64,000 nucleotides of DNA from Promicromonospora sp. AC04 (GTDB lineage: Bacteria > Actinomycetota > Actinomycetes > Actinomycetales > Cellulomonadaceae): contig NZ_QBUG01000005.1 in NCBI RefSeq assembly GCF_003058225.1, forward strand, positions 310,001 to 374,000, written 5' to 3'. The position numbers were made by a program, and so were the translations under genes. Shown here one piece after another: positions 16,141 to 24,975 of this stretch (its first letter is position 1; every line of letters begins with the position of its first letter). Under the pieces are notes generated by a model. That model searched no databases. It was not told the DNA's origin and saw only the letters and a program-made list of their open reading frames with translations.

Positions 16141-16227
16141 CTGGCCGCCGTCGAGCAGATCTACGCCGAACGCCTGCGCACGTGGCGCGAATGGGAGCCC
16201 GTCGCGCTGGAGGCGTTCGGGACATAG
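16141..16227 (+). pseudogene. 3' remnant of a gene once divergent from the LysR gene
   Basis: On the plus strand from about 16141 a GC3-rich frame reads LAAVEQIYAERLRTWREWEP and ends ALEAFGT at a TAG. A perfect 15-bp terminator-like hairpin surrounds that stop, as expected at the end of a real gene. No start or domain remains and the family is not recognised. It most likely was the LysR target gene, cut by the same deletion that removed the LysR 5' half. Confidence 0.45.
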
Positions 16228-16243
16228 CCCCGAACGCCTCCAG
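16207..16243. terminator. 15-bp perfect hairpin spanning a stop codon
   Basis: Arms 16207-16221 and 16229-16243 are exact complements around a 7-base loop that contains the TAG of the plus-strand remnant. It also lies 13 bases past the stop of the minus-strand F420-reductase-like gene (ending 16256), so it can serve as a two-way terminator. No T-run follows. Confidence 0.7.
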
Positions 16244-16255
16244 CCTCCGTGCGGC

Positions 16256-16897
16256 TCAGATGACGCGCTGCGCCAGTGCCAAGTTGGCGCGGAGCTCCTC
16301 GGCGTTCTGCCGGACCACATAGGCGGGCCGGTCGCGCTCGACGCGCCAGGACTCGCTGAGCGGACCCGCGCTGACGGTGTCGAAGCCGGCCGCGTCGTAG
16401 AACGCTGTGACGAACTCGACGGCCTCCGGGTAGTCGCTCGCGGTCGCCAGAGCCCGGCGGTTCGCCGTCCCGGCCGGGGAGCCGTCGGTCGTGATGGTGG
16501 CGGCGACGATGTGGTTGAACGCCTTGACCACCTGCGAGGTGGGCAGGTGCTTCTGCAGCAGGCCGGAGGTGGTCTCCTCGCCGCGGTCGAGCGCCTCGAT
16601 GTGACCGTCACGCTCCCAGTAGTAGTTGTTCGCGTCGAGCACGATCTTTCCCGCCAGCGGGTCGACCGGGACGTCGCGGTAGGCCTTCAGCGGCACGGCC
16701 ACGACCGCGACGTCGGCTGCCGCGGCGGCCTCCTCGGCCGTCGCCGCCCGGGCCTTGGGCCCCAGCTCCTCGATCAGGTCCGCGAGGGTCTCGGGACCGC
16801 GCGAGTTGGCGATCACCACCTCGTTGCCCTGGGCGAGCGCCACGCGCGCGACCTGACGACCGATGTTTCCTGCTCCGATGATCCCGAAGGTAGTCAT
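16256..16897 (-). CDS. NADPH-dependent F420 reductase-like NAD(P)-binding protein
   Basis: This 213-residue protein has a single Rossmann domain beginning TTFGIIGAGNIGRQVARVAL, then VVIANSRGPETLADLIEELG, VVAVPLKAYRDVP and LDANNYYWERDG. It fits the Fno/YadX-type F420-NADP oxidoreductase-like group. Such proteins move hydride between NADPH and F420 or a small substrate; the true acceptor here is uncertain. The ATG at 16897 lies inside a dyad shared with the divergent TetR gene, suggesting TetR control. Confidence 0.83.
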   Translation of the reverse strand: MTTFGIIGAGNIGRQVARVALAQGNEVVIANSRGPETLADLIEELGPKARAATAEEAAAAADVAVVAVPLKAYRDVPVDPLAGKIVLDANNYYWERDGHIEALDRGEETTSGLLQKHLPTSQVVKAFNHIVAATITTDGSPAGTANRRALATASDYPEAVEFVTAFYDAAGFDTVSAGPLSESWRVERDRPAYVVRQNAEELRANLALAQRVI

Positions 16898-16919
16898 ATG
16901 CTCGCCAACCTCGCATATG
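16895..16919. promoter_or_regulatory. probable TetR operator, CATATGC-N11-GCATATG
   Basis: Arms 16895-16901 and 16913-16919 are perfect inverted repeats. The left arm covers the start codon of the reductase gene. The site lies in the 84-base gap before the TetR gene, the usual place for an operator controlling a divergent TetR target. Confidence 0.65.
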
Positions 16920-16981
16920 GGCACCGCATTCCGTGTCCTGCCCCACACTCCGCGCTCGACGTCGCTTCGTACGATGCACCC

Positions 16982-17635
16982 ATGGCCAACGGCGATGCGG
17001 GATCCCACGAGCGGTCGTACCGGAAGGGCCCGGAGCGACGCGCGCAGATCCTGCTGCGCGCCATGGAGCTGTTCGCCGAGCGCGGTGCGGGCGCCTCGCT
17101 GCGCGCCATCGGCGAGGCGATCGGCGTCTCGCACGCCGCGCTGCGCTACTACTTCGCCAACCGCGACGAGCTGCTCGTCGAGGTCTACCGGGCACACGAG
17201 GCCAAGGTGCACGAGGTCCAGGCGCGCGAGCGGTCCACGCCCGAGGAGGTGTCGGCGGTGGTGATGATGGAGCAGAGCGCGGAGCGGAACCGCTCGATCC
17301 CGGGACTCGTGGAGCTGTACGCGACGCTGACCACGGATGCGCTGCAGGGGCAGCAGCACCCGGCGACGCGCGAGTTCGTCCAGGCGCGGTTCCGGCGGGT
17401 GCGCGCCGACCTGGCGGAGCGGGTCCGGGCCGGACAGCGCTCGGGTGCGATAGCGGCCGACGTCGACCCCGACGACGCCGCCGCGCTGGTCGCCGCCGCC
17501 TCGGACGGCCTGCAGCTCCAGTGGCTGCTCCAGCCCGACGCCGTCGACGTCCGCCGGTCCCTGGAGCTGCTGGAACGGCTCCTGCCCGGTGCCGGATCAC
17601 CCGGCACCGGGCAGGAAGCCTCCGTCGGGCCATGA
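16982..17635 (+). CDS. TetR family transcriptional regulator
   Basis: A 217-residue regulator with an N-terminal TetR helix-turn-helix (RRAQILLRAMELFAERGAGA then LRAIGEAIGVSHAALRYYF) and a helical ligand domain with a C-terminal DPDDAAALVAAASDGLQLQW segment of TetR_C type. The ATG at 16982 is preceded by TACGAT (16970-16975) six bases away, a leaderless promoter, which excludes the in-frame ATG at 16899. It is divergent from the F420-reductase-like gene and likely represses it. It ends one base before the next convergent gene. Confidence 0.88.
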   Translation: MANGDAGSHERSYRKGPERRAQILLRAMELFAERGAGASLRAIGEAIGVSHAALRYYFANRDELLVEVYRAHEAKVHEVQARERSTPEEVSAVVMMEQSAERNRSIPGLVELYATLTTDALQGQQHPATREFVQARFRRVRADLAERVRAGQRSGAIAADVDPDDAAALVAAASDGLQLQWLLQPDAVDVRRSLELLERLLPGAGSPGTGQEASVGP

Positions 17636-18757
17636 CTACCCGGCGGTCGAGACGGCCGGGTCCCAGCCCTCCGGCAGCGGTGCGACCGGCCCGACGGCCG
17701 ACGCGATCTCCACCGGCTGCCCGGCCGCGGCGGCGTCCCGCACACCGAGCAGGATGTCCAGGACGTGCGCTGCCACCGCGCCCGAAGCGCGCTCGGTGCC
17801 GCCGTCGCGGATCGAGCGCACCAGGTCGACGACGCCGGCGCCGCGCCCGGACTCGGCACCCTTGGCGGGGAGCGCCGTCGGCTCGTCCTGCCCGTACCGC
17901 CACAGGGCCGAGTCGCCGTCGAACGTGTTCGGGTCCGGCAGGACGATGGTGCCGTCGGTGCCGTTGACCTCCACGAACCCGTTTCGGGGCAGGGCATGCT
18001 GGAACGAGAACGTCGACTGCGCCGAGCGTCCCTCGCCGAACTCGATCAGCGCGGCGTGGTGCGTCGGCACCTGCACGTCGAACACCTCGCCGGCCCGGGG
18101 GCCGCTCCCGATCGTGCGGGTCTGGCGGGAGGTGGAGGCCACCGCCTGGACCCGGGTCGCGGCGCCGAAGACGTGCACGAGCGTGGTCACGTAGTAGGGA
18201 CCCATGTCGAACAGCGGGCCCCCGCCGAGCGCGAACAGGAAGTCGGGGCTCGGGTGCCACGACTCCGGTCCGGGCACGTGGAACATCGTGGTCGCGGTCA
18301 GGGGCTCCCCGATGTCGCCGCGCGCGATCGCCCGCAGCGCGGTCTGGATGCCCGCGCCCAGCACCGTGTCCGGCGCGCAGGCGACCCGCAGGCCGCGCGC
18401 CTCGGCGTCCGCCAGCAGCGCGGCCGCCGCGTCCCGGTCCAGCGCGAGGGGCTTCTCGCTCCACACGTGCTTCCCGGCGGCCAGGATGCGGTGCCCGACG
18501 TCGGTGTGCACGGCCGGGACGGTGAGGTTCACGACCACCTCGACGTCCTCGCGGGCCAGCAGCTCGTCCACGCTGCCCGAGGCGGGCACGCCGTACGCCT
18601 CCGCCTGGGCGGCGGCGCGCGGCAGGTCGAGGTCGGCGACGAACCGGACCTCGACGTCGGCGAACCGGGTCAGGTTCTCCAGGTACTGGGTCGAGATGTT
18701 GCCCGCGCCGATGATGCCGACACCCGCTGCCCGCGACCGGTTCGTGGCGGCCGTCAT
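17636..18757 (-). CDS. Gfo/Idh/MocA family sugar dehydrogenase
   Basis: A 373-residue NAD(P)-dependent oxidoreductase. The Rossmann part has GVGIIGAGNISTQYLENLTR, and the family's lysine motif is HVWSEKPLALD. The C-terminal domain contains GGGPLFDMGPYYVTTLVHVFG with the putative catalytic His region. Members oxidise or epimerise sugars and inositols. It overlaps the preceding isomerase gene by 4 bases, so both act on the same pathway, perhaps the sugar handled by the operon just upstream. Substrate not determined. Confidence 0.88.
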   Translation of the reverse strand: MTAATNRSRAAGVGIIGAGNISTQYLENLTRFADVEVRFVADLDLPRAAAQAEAYGVPASGSVDELLAREDVEVVVNLTVPAVHTDVGHRILAAGKHVWSEKPLALDRDAAAALLADAEARGLRVACAPDTVLGAGIQTALRAIARGDIGEPLTATTMFHVPGPESWHPSPDFLFALGGGPLFDMGPYYVTTLVHVFGAATRVQAVASTSRQTRTIGSGPRAGEVFDVQVPTHHAALIEFGEGRSAQSTFSFQHALPRNGFVEVNGTDGTIVLPDPNTFDGDSALWRYGQDEPTALPAKGAESGRGAGVVDLVRSIRDGGTERASGAVAAHVLDILLGVRDAAAAGQPVEIASAVGPVAPLPEGWDPAVSTAG

Positions 18758-19491
18758 CGGTCGTTCTCCTTCAGCCAGGCCAGCGACTGCGCGATCCCGT
18801 CGAACACGTCCCCGGCGTACGCGTCGAACTCGATGACGCGGGTCGCCTGCGGCGCGGCGGCCAGGACGGCGCCCACGCCCGCCTCCCCGGAGCCGGCCGG
18901 CTGCTGCTTGCTCACGTCGCCGTCGAGCGTGCCGTCCTTGACGTGGATCAGGCGCACGCGGTCACCGAGCGTGGCGAGCAGCGCCGGGGTATCGGCGCCG
19001 CCGACCCCCGTCCAGTAGGTGTCGACCTCAAGCACCACCTCCGGCGCCAGATACCCGACGAACACCTCCAGCGCGTGCCTGCCCTCGATCCGGGTGCTCA
19101 GCTCCCAGCTGTGGTTGTGATAGCCGAACTCCAGGCCGCGCTCGGCGGCCAGGGTCGCGAGATGGTTCACGCGCTCGGCGAGCTCGGCCACCTGCTCCGC
19201 CGTCTGCCAGTGCTCGGCCGGGATGTACGGGTCGATCACGGTGGCGATCCCCAGCGTGGCCGCCGCGTCGAAGATCGCCTCGGGACCGTCCGAGGTGATC
19301 ACGGGCGCGTGGCCCGACGGCGCGGTCACGCCCGCCGCCGCGAACGCCCGCTGGTACTCCTCGGTGCGCTCGTGAAAGGCGTACGGCTCCACCTGTTCGA
19401 GCCCGATCTCGGCCAGGCGCGCGACGGCGCCGTCCAGGTCTTCAGCAACCGCGTCTCGGACCGAGTACAGCTGCACGGATGTCGTTGGCAT
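18754..19491 (-). CDS. sugar phosphate isomerase/epimerase (xylose isomerase-like TIM barrel)
   Basis: The 245-residue product has the AP-endonuclease-2 type barrel of sugar isomerases: SVQLYSVRDAV at the start, then LEFGYHNHSWEL, VLEVDTYWTGVGG, RLIHVKDG and a terminal RVIEFDAYAG. These supply the Glu/Asp/His metal ligands. It is followed, with an ATGA overlap, by the dehydrogenase gene, a common pairing in catabolism of inositols and rare sugars. A 74-base gap separates it from the kinase gene, so it could be read with that operon or from its own promoter. Confidence 0.86.
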   Translation of the reverse strand: MPTTSVQLYSVRDAVAEDLDGAVARLAEIGLEQVEPYAFHERTEEYQRAFAAAGVTAPSGHAPVITSDGPEAIFDAAATLGIATVIDPYIPAEHWQTAEQVAELAERVNHLATLAAERGLEFGYHNHSWELSTRIEGRHALEVFVGYLAPEVVLEVDTYWTGVGGADTPALLATLGDRVRLIHVKDGTLDGDVSKQQPAGSGEAGVGAVLAAAPQATRVIEFDAYAGDVFDGIAQSLAWLKENDR

Positions 19492-19557
19492 GGGAACCCC
19501 TTCGTTCGACCTGACGTCTCCTCGGCCACTCCGTCGCGGCCGCGTCCGATCGTACTC

Positions 19558-19567
19558 AAGAATTCTT
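19558..19567. promoter_or_regulatory. palindrome AAGAATTCTT at kinase 3' end
   Basis: A perfect AT-rich 10-base palindrome in otherwise GC-rich DNA, overlapping the TAA of the kinase gene and lying 67 bases upstream of the isomerase start. It could be an operator for the isomerase/dehydrogenase pair. Function is a guess. Confidence 0.3.
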
Positions 19568-20786
19568 ACAGTGGAAGGTTTTTGCCGGGCTGGGATTCCC
19601 CGCCCGCGGCCAGGACCGCGATGAAGCCGCCGACGAAGGAGTCGCCGAGCCCGATGGTGGTCGGCGTCGGCGTCGTCAGGGCGAGAGCGGGCCGGCAGGC
19701 GAGCCGGGCACCGAACCGCCGCTCGAGCTCGCGCGCGAAGGCGATGCCGCGCTCGGGGGGATCCATCGCGGCGGTGCGGGCGTAGTCCTGGGCCGTCTGG
19801 CCATCGCCCACGAGATAGCGCGTGCTCGCCATCAGGATGCCGCCACGGACCGCTTCGGCGAGCTCCTGGCCGCGCTCGCCCAGGGCCAGTGCCCAGTGCT
19901 TCGTGTGGATGACGAGGCAGGGTGCCGGGATCAGTGCCGCGATGTCGCGCAGGGCCTGCTCGACGGCATCGGCGTCGAGGAGATCGAACCGGCGGCCGAG
20001 GTAGGCGAACAGCTCGTCCTCGTTGAGCGAGTACACGTCCACGGCGGAGGCCATCACCTCGCGTACGCGGAGGCTGAACGCCGGCTCGTGATAGCCGGCG
20101 TCCTCGAAGATCGAGACCCCGCCGGCCGGGACCGTGCCGAGAAGTCGCTCGATGTGGCGGAGGCGGTCCTCGAGCAGGTCAGGGTCCTGGATCGTGTTGA
20201 ACCCCGACACCAGGAACACCCTGGCATCCGGCACAATCGTGTCGAGCTCGTCGCTCAGCACGAGCTCGCGGTTGGGCCTGTCGTTGACGTAGATCAGGCG
20301 GTTCGGGTGCTCGGTGACGACCTTCGTGTCGCCCACGCGGATCGCCGCGCCCGCCGGGTACTGGACGATCAGGTGCGCATCTGTCGAGTCCGCGTCGGCG
20401 CTGCACACGTACGAGACGCCGTCGGGCAGCAGCCGGCGCACGTGGTCGTCGATGCTGACCAGGTGCACGAGCGAGTCGACGCCGAGCGAGCGCATGGCGA
20501 TCGCCGCCCGCACGCACGTGCCGCCCAAGGTCACCCGGGTGTCGAACCGGGCGGCGAAGGCGTCGAGGATCTCGGACCTCGTGACGAAGCGTTCCCCGCC
20601 GACGCCGTCCTTCAGGTACCCGAGAATCGAGACGACGAGGCTGCGCTCGTCGACCACGGGGATCGTGGCATCCAGCTCGGATGCCACGATCCCGTGGTGT
20701 GCGGCGAGCGACGCGAGCACCTCGGCGTCCCAGGCGAGCTCGTAGTCGACGGTCCCGCCGAGTCCCAGCACGATCGAGGCGCTCAT
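19566..20786 (-). CDS. ADP-dependent phosphofructokinase/glucokinase-like kinase
   Basis: This 406-residue ribokinase-superfamily protein is longer than usual PfkB kinases and resembles the ADP-specific phosphofructokinase/glucokinase group. It has GLGGTVDYELAWD at the start, VTLGGTCVRAAIAMRSLGVD, VDVYSLNEDELFAYLG and the C-terminal TTIGLGDSFVGGF, whose Asp382 fits the catalytic base. It probably phosphorylates a sugar or sugar phosphate, making the bisphosphate or phosphate that the aldolase encoded next to it splits. The phosphate donor (ADP or ATP) cannot be settled from sequence. Confidence 0.72.
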   Translation of the reverse strand: MSASIVLGLGGTVDYELAWDAEVLASLAAHHGIVASELDATIPVVDERSLVVSILGYLKDGVGGERFVTRSEILDAFAARFDTRVTLGGTCVRAAIAMRSLGVDSLVHLVSIDDHVRRLLPDGVSYVCSADADSTDAHLIVQYPAGAAIRVGDTKVVTEHPNRLIYVNDRPNRELVLSDELDTIVPDARVFLVSGFNTIQDPDLLEDRLRHIERLLGTVPAGGVSIFEDAGYHEPAFSLRVREVMASAVDVYSLNEDELFAYLGRRFDLLDADAVEQALRDIAALIPAPCLVIHTKHWALALGERGQELAEAVRGGILMASTRYLVGDGQTAQDYARTAAMDPPERGIAFARELERRFGARLACRPALALTTPTPTTIGLGDSFVGGFIAVLAAGGESQPGKNLPL

Positions 20787-20813
20787 GTACGGCTTTCTCA
20801 GTATCAGTAGCGG

Positions 20814-21677
20814 TCAGTAGAGGGTGGCCTGGCCCGCGGCGTCGAAGAGGTGGATCTTCTGGGCGGCGGTGACCTTCAGGGCGGCGATCGGCTCAGGCTG
20901 GATCGCGTTGGGCTCACGCAGCTTGCGGTCGGTCCCGAGGACCTCGCGCATCCGCTCGTGATAGGCCACCTTGATGTCGCTCGAGATGTTGATCTTGTTG
21001 ACGCCGAGCTTGACGGCCTGGCCGATCTCCTCGTCCGGGTTCGCCGAACCGCCGTGCAGCACCAGGGGGATGCCGACCACGCCCTTGATCTCGCGCAGCA
21101 GGTCGAGCTTGAGCTCGGGGCTCTTCTCGGCCGGGTAGAGGCCGTGCGACGTGCCGATCGCGACGGCGAGGCTGTCGACGCCGGTCTCCTGCACGAAGCG
21201 CAGGGCGTCGGCCGGGTCGGTGTAGGTGATCTCGGCGGCGCCGGCCTCGCCGTAGCTGTCGTTGGCGCCGATCGTGCCGAGCTCGCCCTCCACCGAGACA
21301 CCCACGACGTGGGCGGCGTCGACGACCTTCTTGGTGAGCGCCACGTTCTCCTCGAACGGCAGCAGCGAGGCGTCGATCATCACCGACGTGAAGCCGGCCT
21401 GGATCGCGACGAGCATCTGCTCGTAGGTGCCGCCGTGGTCCCAATGGATGACGACGGGCACCGACGAGCGGTGCGCACGCGAGCGGATGGCCTGGATCAG
21501 GTCCGTCGTCACGTGGCTCACCTCGTCGGGATGGATCGCGATGATGACGGGAGCCTGGAGCTCCTCGCTGATGTCCATGATTCCGGTGAACATGGCCCAG
21601 TCGCTGATGTTGAACGCCGGGACCGCGAAGTTGTTCGCGTTGGCGACGTCGAGCAGGGCTTTACCGTTGATGAGCAC
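20814..21677 (-). CDS. class II ketose-bisphosphate aldolase
   Basis: A 287-residue Zn2+-dependent aldolase of the fructose/tagatose-bisphosphate type. It shows FAVPAFNISDWAMFTGIMD, the metal site IHWDHGGTYEQM, SVEGELGTIGANDS, VAIGTSHGLYP and the phosphate loop LVLHGGSANPD. It cleaves a ketose (bis)phosphate to dihydroxyacetone phosphate and an aldehyde in the cytosol. The neighbouring kinase gene is 27 bases downstream and the permease genes are upstream, forming a transport-phosphorylate-cleave set. Confidence 0.9.
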   Translation of the reverse strand: MLINGKALLDVANANNFAVPAFNISDWAMFTGIMDISEELQAPVIIAIHPDEVSHVTTDLIQAIRSRAHRSSVPVVIHWDHGGTYEQMLVAIQAGFTSVMIDASLLPFEENVALTKKVVDAAHVVGVSVEGELGTIGANDSYGEAGAAEITYTDPADALRFVQETGVDSLAVAIGTSHGLYPAEKSPELKLDLLREIKGVVGIPLVLHGGSANPDEEIGQAVKLGVNKINISSDIKVAYHERMREVLGTDRKLREPNAIQPEPIAALKVTAAQKIHLFDAAGQATLY

Positions 21678-21719
21678 TCTCTTTTTCTCCGATGTCTTGA
21701 GGGTGGGTCGGTGAGCCGG

Positions 21720-22622
21720 TCAGCTCTTCACTGATCCGGAGGTAAGGCCGCTGATGAAGTAGCGCTGGAAGAAGAGGAAGAGGACGAGCACGGGGACCGA
21801 CCCGAGGATGCTCATCGCCATGATCTCGTTCCACTCGTACGAGTGCTGGCCCATGAGCAGCTGGATGCCGATGGGGACCGTGCGCATGTCCTGCGTGCGG
21901 GTCAGCGTGAGCGCGAAGAGGTACTCGTTCCACGCGATCATGAACGTGTAGACGCCGACGGAGACGATCCCGGGCACCGAGACCGGCACGAGCACGCGCC
22001 AGAGGGCCGTCAACGATCCCGCGCCGTCCATGCGGACGGCCTCGTCGAGCTCCTTGGGAATCGTGTTGAGGTAGCCGGTCAGCATGATGATCGCGTACGG
22101 GAGCGTGAACACCATGTACGTGAGGATCAGGCCGGGGTACGTGTTGTACAGGCCGAGCGCGACCACTATGCCGAAGTACGGGATCAGCAGCGTGATCGGC
22201 GGGACCGCCTGCACGCTGACGATCACCATGTTGATCGGCCTCTTGCCGGGAAAGTCGAACCTGCTGAACGCGTAGGCCGCGTGGATCGCCACCAGCAGCG
22301 TGAGCGTGGTGACCGAGAACGACACCACGTAGCTGTTGACGAAGAACTGCACCTTCTCGGGATCGCTGAAGATCGCGGTGTAGGCGTCGAACGAGAAGTT
22401 GTCGGTGATCAGCCGGGGCGGGAACTCGAAGATCTCGGTGTTCGACTTGAACGAGCTCGCGAGCATCCACAGCACGGGTGCCGCGGCGAAGATCGCCCCG
22501 AGGACGAGGCCGATGACCACTCCGACCCGCTGGCGCGATCGCCGGCGCTCGATCTTGGACCTGGGCCGGGGTGCGGTGCGTACGGAGCCGTCGGCCGGGG
22601 TGCTGGTCCTGGTCTTGGGCAT
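21720..22622 (-). CDS. carbohydrate ABC transporter permease, MalG type (operon 2)
   Basis: A 300-residue CUT1 permease. A basic N-terminus is followed by hydrophobic GVVIGLVLGAIFAAAPVLWM, the EAA loop DEAVRMDGAGSLTALWRVLV and the typical ending YFISGLTSGSVKS. It pairs with the MalF-type product encoded one base upstream. Like the other importers in this window, its operon has no ATPase gene. Confidence 0.9.
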   Translation of the reverse strand: MPKTRTSTPADGSVRTAPRPRSKIERRRSRQRVGVVIGLVLGAIFAAAPVLWMLASSFKSNTEIFEFPPRLITDNFSFDAYTAIFSDPEKVQFFVNSYVVSFSVTTLTLLVAIHAAYAFSRFDFPGKRPINMVIVSVQAVPPITLLIPYFGIVVALGLYNTYPGLILTYMVFTLPYAIIMLTGYLNTIPKELDEAVRMDGAGSLTALWRVLVPVSVPGIVSVGVYTFMIAWNEYLFALTLTRTQDMRTVPIGIQLLMGQHSYEWNEIMAMSILGSVPVLVLFLFFQRYFISGLTSGSVKS

Positions 22623-22623
22623 G

Positions 22624-23544
22624 TCAGTCCTCCGCCCTCTGGTGCCGCACGTAGAAGAACGCGAGCACCATCGACATGAGCAGCACCAGCACGGCGCTCG
22701 TGGAGGCGAGCGCGAACTCGTAGCGGCTGAACGCGAGCTTGTAGGTGTACGTGCTGAGCATCTCGGTCACGTTGACGGGTCCGCCGCCGGTAGTCATCCA
22801 GATCAGCGCGAACTGCTGCGAGGTCCAGATGAGATCGAGCAGCGTCAGGCTGATGATGATCGGCCTGAGCTGGGGGATCGTCACGCTCCAGAACCGCTGC
22901 CAGCCGTTGGCTCCGTCCACCGTCGCCGCCTCGTGCAGCTGGGCCGGGACGCCCTGGAGGCCCGCGAGGAGGCTCACCATGAAGAACGGGTAGCCGGCCC
23001 AGATGTTGATGAACGTGACAGTGCCGAGCGCGAGGGCCGGCGAGGCGAGCCATTCGACGTCGGTGTCCAGCAGGAAGTTGACGACGCCGTTGGGGGCGAG
23101 CAGCATCCGCCACAGCACCGCGATCACTGCCGCGGTGAAGAGCCACGGAAGGATGTACAGGGCGCGGAAGATCGCGCGGGAGACGGTGCCGATCAGCGGG
23201 CTGTTGAGCAGCATCGCGAAGCCGAGGCCGATCACGAGGTGCGCGACGACGCTGCTGATCGTGAAGAAGAGGGTGTTGCGGATCGCGGTCAGGAACACGC
23301 CGTCGGTCAGGACCGTGACGAAGTTGTCGACGCCGACGAACTCCGGTTCCTTGGTCAGGATCACGTTGTCCATGAACGAGTAGCCGACGACGAGGACGAC
23401 CGGGATGACCATCAGCACGAACATCAGGACCAGGGTCGGTGCCAGGAAGCCGAACGGTTCGGCGGTCTTGCGGAACGGCCTCCGCTTGCGCGGTGGCTGA
23501 GGGGTCGCTGCCGGCGGGGCGGGCGCGACGATCACGTCTTGCAT
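22624..23544 (-). CDS. carbohydrate ABC transporter permease, MalF type (operon 2)
   Basis: A 306-residue permease. The ATG at 23544 has a GGAGG-type site (GAGGAGCAGCGAGCT) upstream. A basic proline-rich start precedes the first membrane segment LAPTLVLMFVLMVIPVVLVV. The EAA loop reads HEAATVDGANGWQRFWSVTI. It forms the channel with the MalG-type partner and receives ligand from the lipoprotein encoded just before it. Confidence 0.9.
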   Translation of the reverse strand: MQDVIVAPAPPAATPQPPRKRRPFRKTAEPFGFLAPTLVLMFVLMVIPVVLVVGYSFMDNVILTKEPEFVGVDNFVTVLTDGVFLTAIRNTLFFTISSVVAHLVIGLGFAMLLNSPLIGTVSRAIFRALYILPWLFTAAVIAVLWRMLLAPNGVVNFLLDTDVEWLASPALALGTVTFINIWAGYPFFMVSLLAGLQGVPAQLHEAATVDGANGWQRFWSVTIPQLRPIIISLTLLDLIWTSQQFALIWMTTGGGPVNVTEMLSTYTYKLAFSRYEFALASTSAVLVLLMSMVLAFFYVRHQRAED

Positions 23545-23615
23545 AGCTCGCTGCTCCTCCTGTGGGGTGCCGTGCCGCGGTCGGGACCGCGGCACGGCAC
23601 AAAATCGCTGGGGAC

Positions 23616-24905
23616 CTAGAACTCGGCTTCCCACGCAGCCTGGGTCTTTTCCAGCATCTCCTCCACCGTCTGTCCGCCGTCCAGGAGGACCTGGAGCTGC
23701 TCGCCGAAGAGGCGCATGAGCTGCTCGGCGACGGGCAGGCCCGTGAACTCGTTCGCGGGGTAGCCCGCCTGGTAGATCTCGAACGCCTCGGCGAAGAGCT
23801 CGTCGTCGGCCACGAAGTCCGGCGTCGACTTCGTGTTGCCCGGGAACGCGCCCGCGATCGAGGACAGCTCCGCGTTGGTCTCCTGGCTCATCAGGAACTC
23901 GACCAGCTTGAAGGCCTCCTCCGGGTGCTCCGAGCTCTCGGCCACGCCGATGCCCCAGGACGCGTAGGGGATCCCGCGCTCGCCCTCGTAGCCGTCCTCG
24001 GCGGGGACCGCCGAGATCGAGAACTCGAGGTCGGGGTTGGCCTCGCGGATGAGGTTGATGTGCGCGAGCGAGTCGATCATCATGCCGACGCGACCGTTCG
24101 TGAACTCCTCGACCTTGTCCTGCTCCTTCATCGTGAAGGAGCCGGGGGCGATGACGCCGTCGTCCCACATGCCCTGCACGTACTCGACCGCGGACGTGAC
24201 GTCGTCGTTCGTGACGTCGGGCCCGCCGTCGGCGAGCATCGTGCCGCCCGATGCCCAGGCCCACGACATGACGTCGTTCTGGATGCCGTTGGGGGTCTCG
24301 AGCGAGAGCGGGAGGATCCAGCCGCTCGTGTTGTCGCCCAGGTCAGTGACCGCCGCGGCGGCATCCGCGAACTCCGTGCGGTTCGTCGGCGGTGCGTCCA
24401 CGCCGGCGTCCGCCAGGAGGGCGTCGTTCGTGAACATGGGGTAGACGAAGTTGACGACGGGGATCATGTAGGTGGAGCCGTCGACCTGGATCTGGCTGGC
24501 CAGCTCGCTGTCGTCGTACCCCACATCGCCCATGAGGGCGGTCAGGTCCGTGATGACGCCCTGCGACGCGAAGTCGCTGACCCAGGCCCCGTCGAGGCCG
24601 ACGACGTCGGGCATCGTGCCCGAGGCGGCGCCCGCGAAGAGCTGCTCCTTGGTCGCGGCGTAGGGGCCGCTGATCAGCTCGACCTTGATGCCGGGGTTCT
24701 GCTTCTCGAACTCGTCCATCAGGGCCTGGAACTCACCGTCGGGCAGCTCGGGCTCCCACCACTGGGCGAACTCGATGGTCACGTCGCCGCCCGAGTCGCC
24801 GCTTCCGCCTGCGCCGCATCCAGCGGTGGCGAGCAGTCCGAGCGTGGCGGCGGTGACACCGGCAACCAGGACGATGCGTCGCCTGCCTTGAGCTTCGTTG
24901 CTCAT
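23616..24905 (-). CDS. extracellular sugar-binding lipoprotein (operon 2)
   Basis: A 429-residue family 1 solute-binding lipoprotein. The N-terminus has twin basic residues, a hydrophobic core and LLATAGCGAG with the probable lipidated Cys30. The mature domain includes EFAQWWEPELPDGEFQALMD. GAGGAG lies four bases before the ATG at 24905, favouring it over an in-frame ATG at 24917. First gene of a transport-kinase-aldolase operon, facing the divergent DeoR gene. Confidence 0.88.
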   Translation of the reverse strand: MSNEAQGRRRIVLVAGVTAATLGLLATAGCGAGGSGDSGGDVTIEFAQWWEPELPDGEFQALMDEFEKQNPGIKVELISGPYAATKEQLFAGAASGTMPDVVGLDGAWVSDFASQGVITDLTALMGDVGYDDSELASQIQVDGSTYMIPVVNFVYPMFTNDALLADAGVDAPPTNRTEFADAAAAVTDLGDNTSGWILPLSLETPNGIQNDVMSWAWASGGTMLADGGPDVTNDDVTSAVEYVQGMWDDGVIAPGSFTMKEQDKVEEFTNGRVGMMIDSLAHINLIREANPDLEFSISAVPAEDGYEGERGIPYASWGIGVAESSEHPEEAFKLVEFLMSQETNAELSSIAGAFPGNTKSTPDFVADDELFAEAFEIYQAGYPANEFTGLPVAEQLMRLFGEQLQVLLDGGQTVEEMLEKTQAAWEAEF

Positions 24906-24953
24906 TTCACTCCTCATTCCGATCTCTGCTGTTCTGCGCTGTTCTTTGCGCGT

Positions 24954-24975
24954 TACTGCAACTTTTGAGACAGTA
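24954..24975. promoter_or_regulatory. inverted repeat TACTG-N12-CAGTA before operon 2
   Basis: Five-base arms at 24954-24958 and 24971-24975 flank an AT-rich spacer, 49 bases upstream of the binding-protein start and 152 bases before the divergent DeoR start. This is a plausible DeoR-family operator for the sugar operon. The arms are short, so chance cannot be excluded. Confidence 0.4.
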
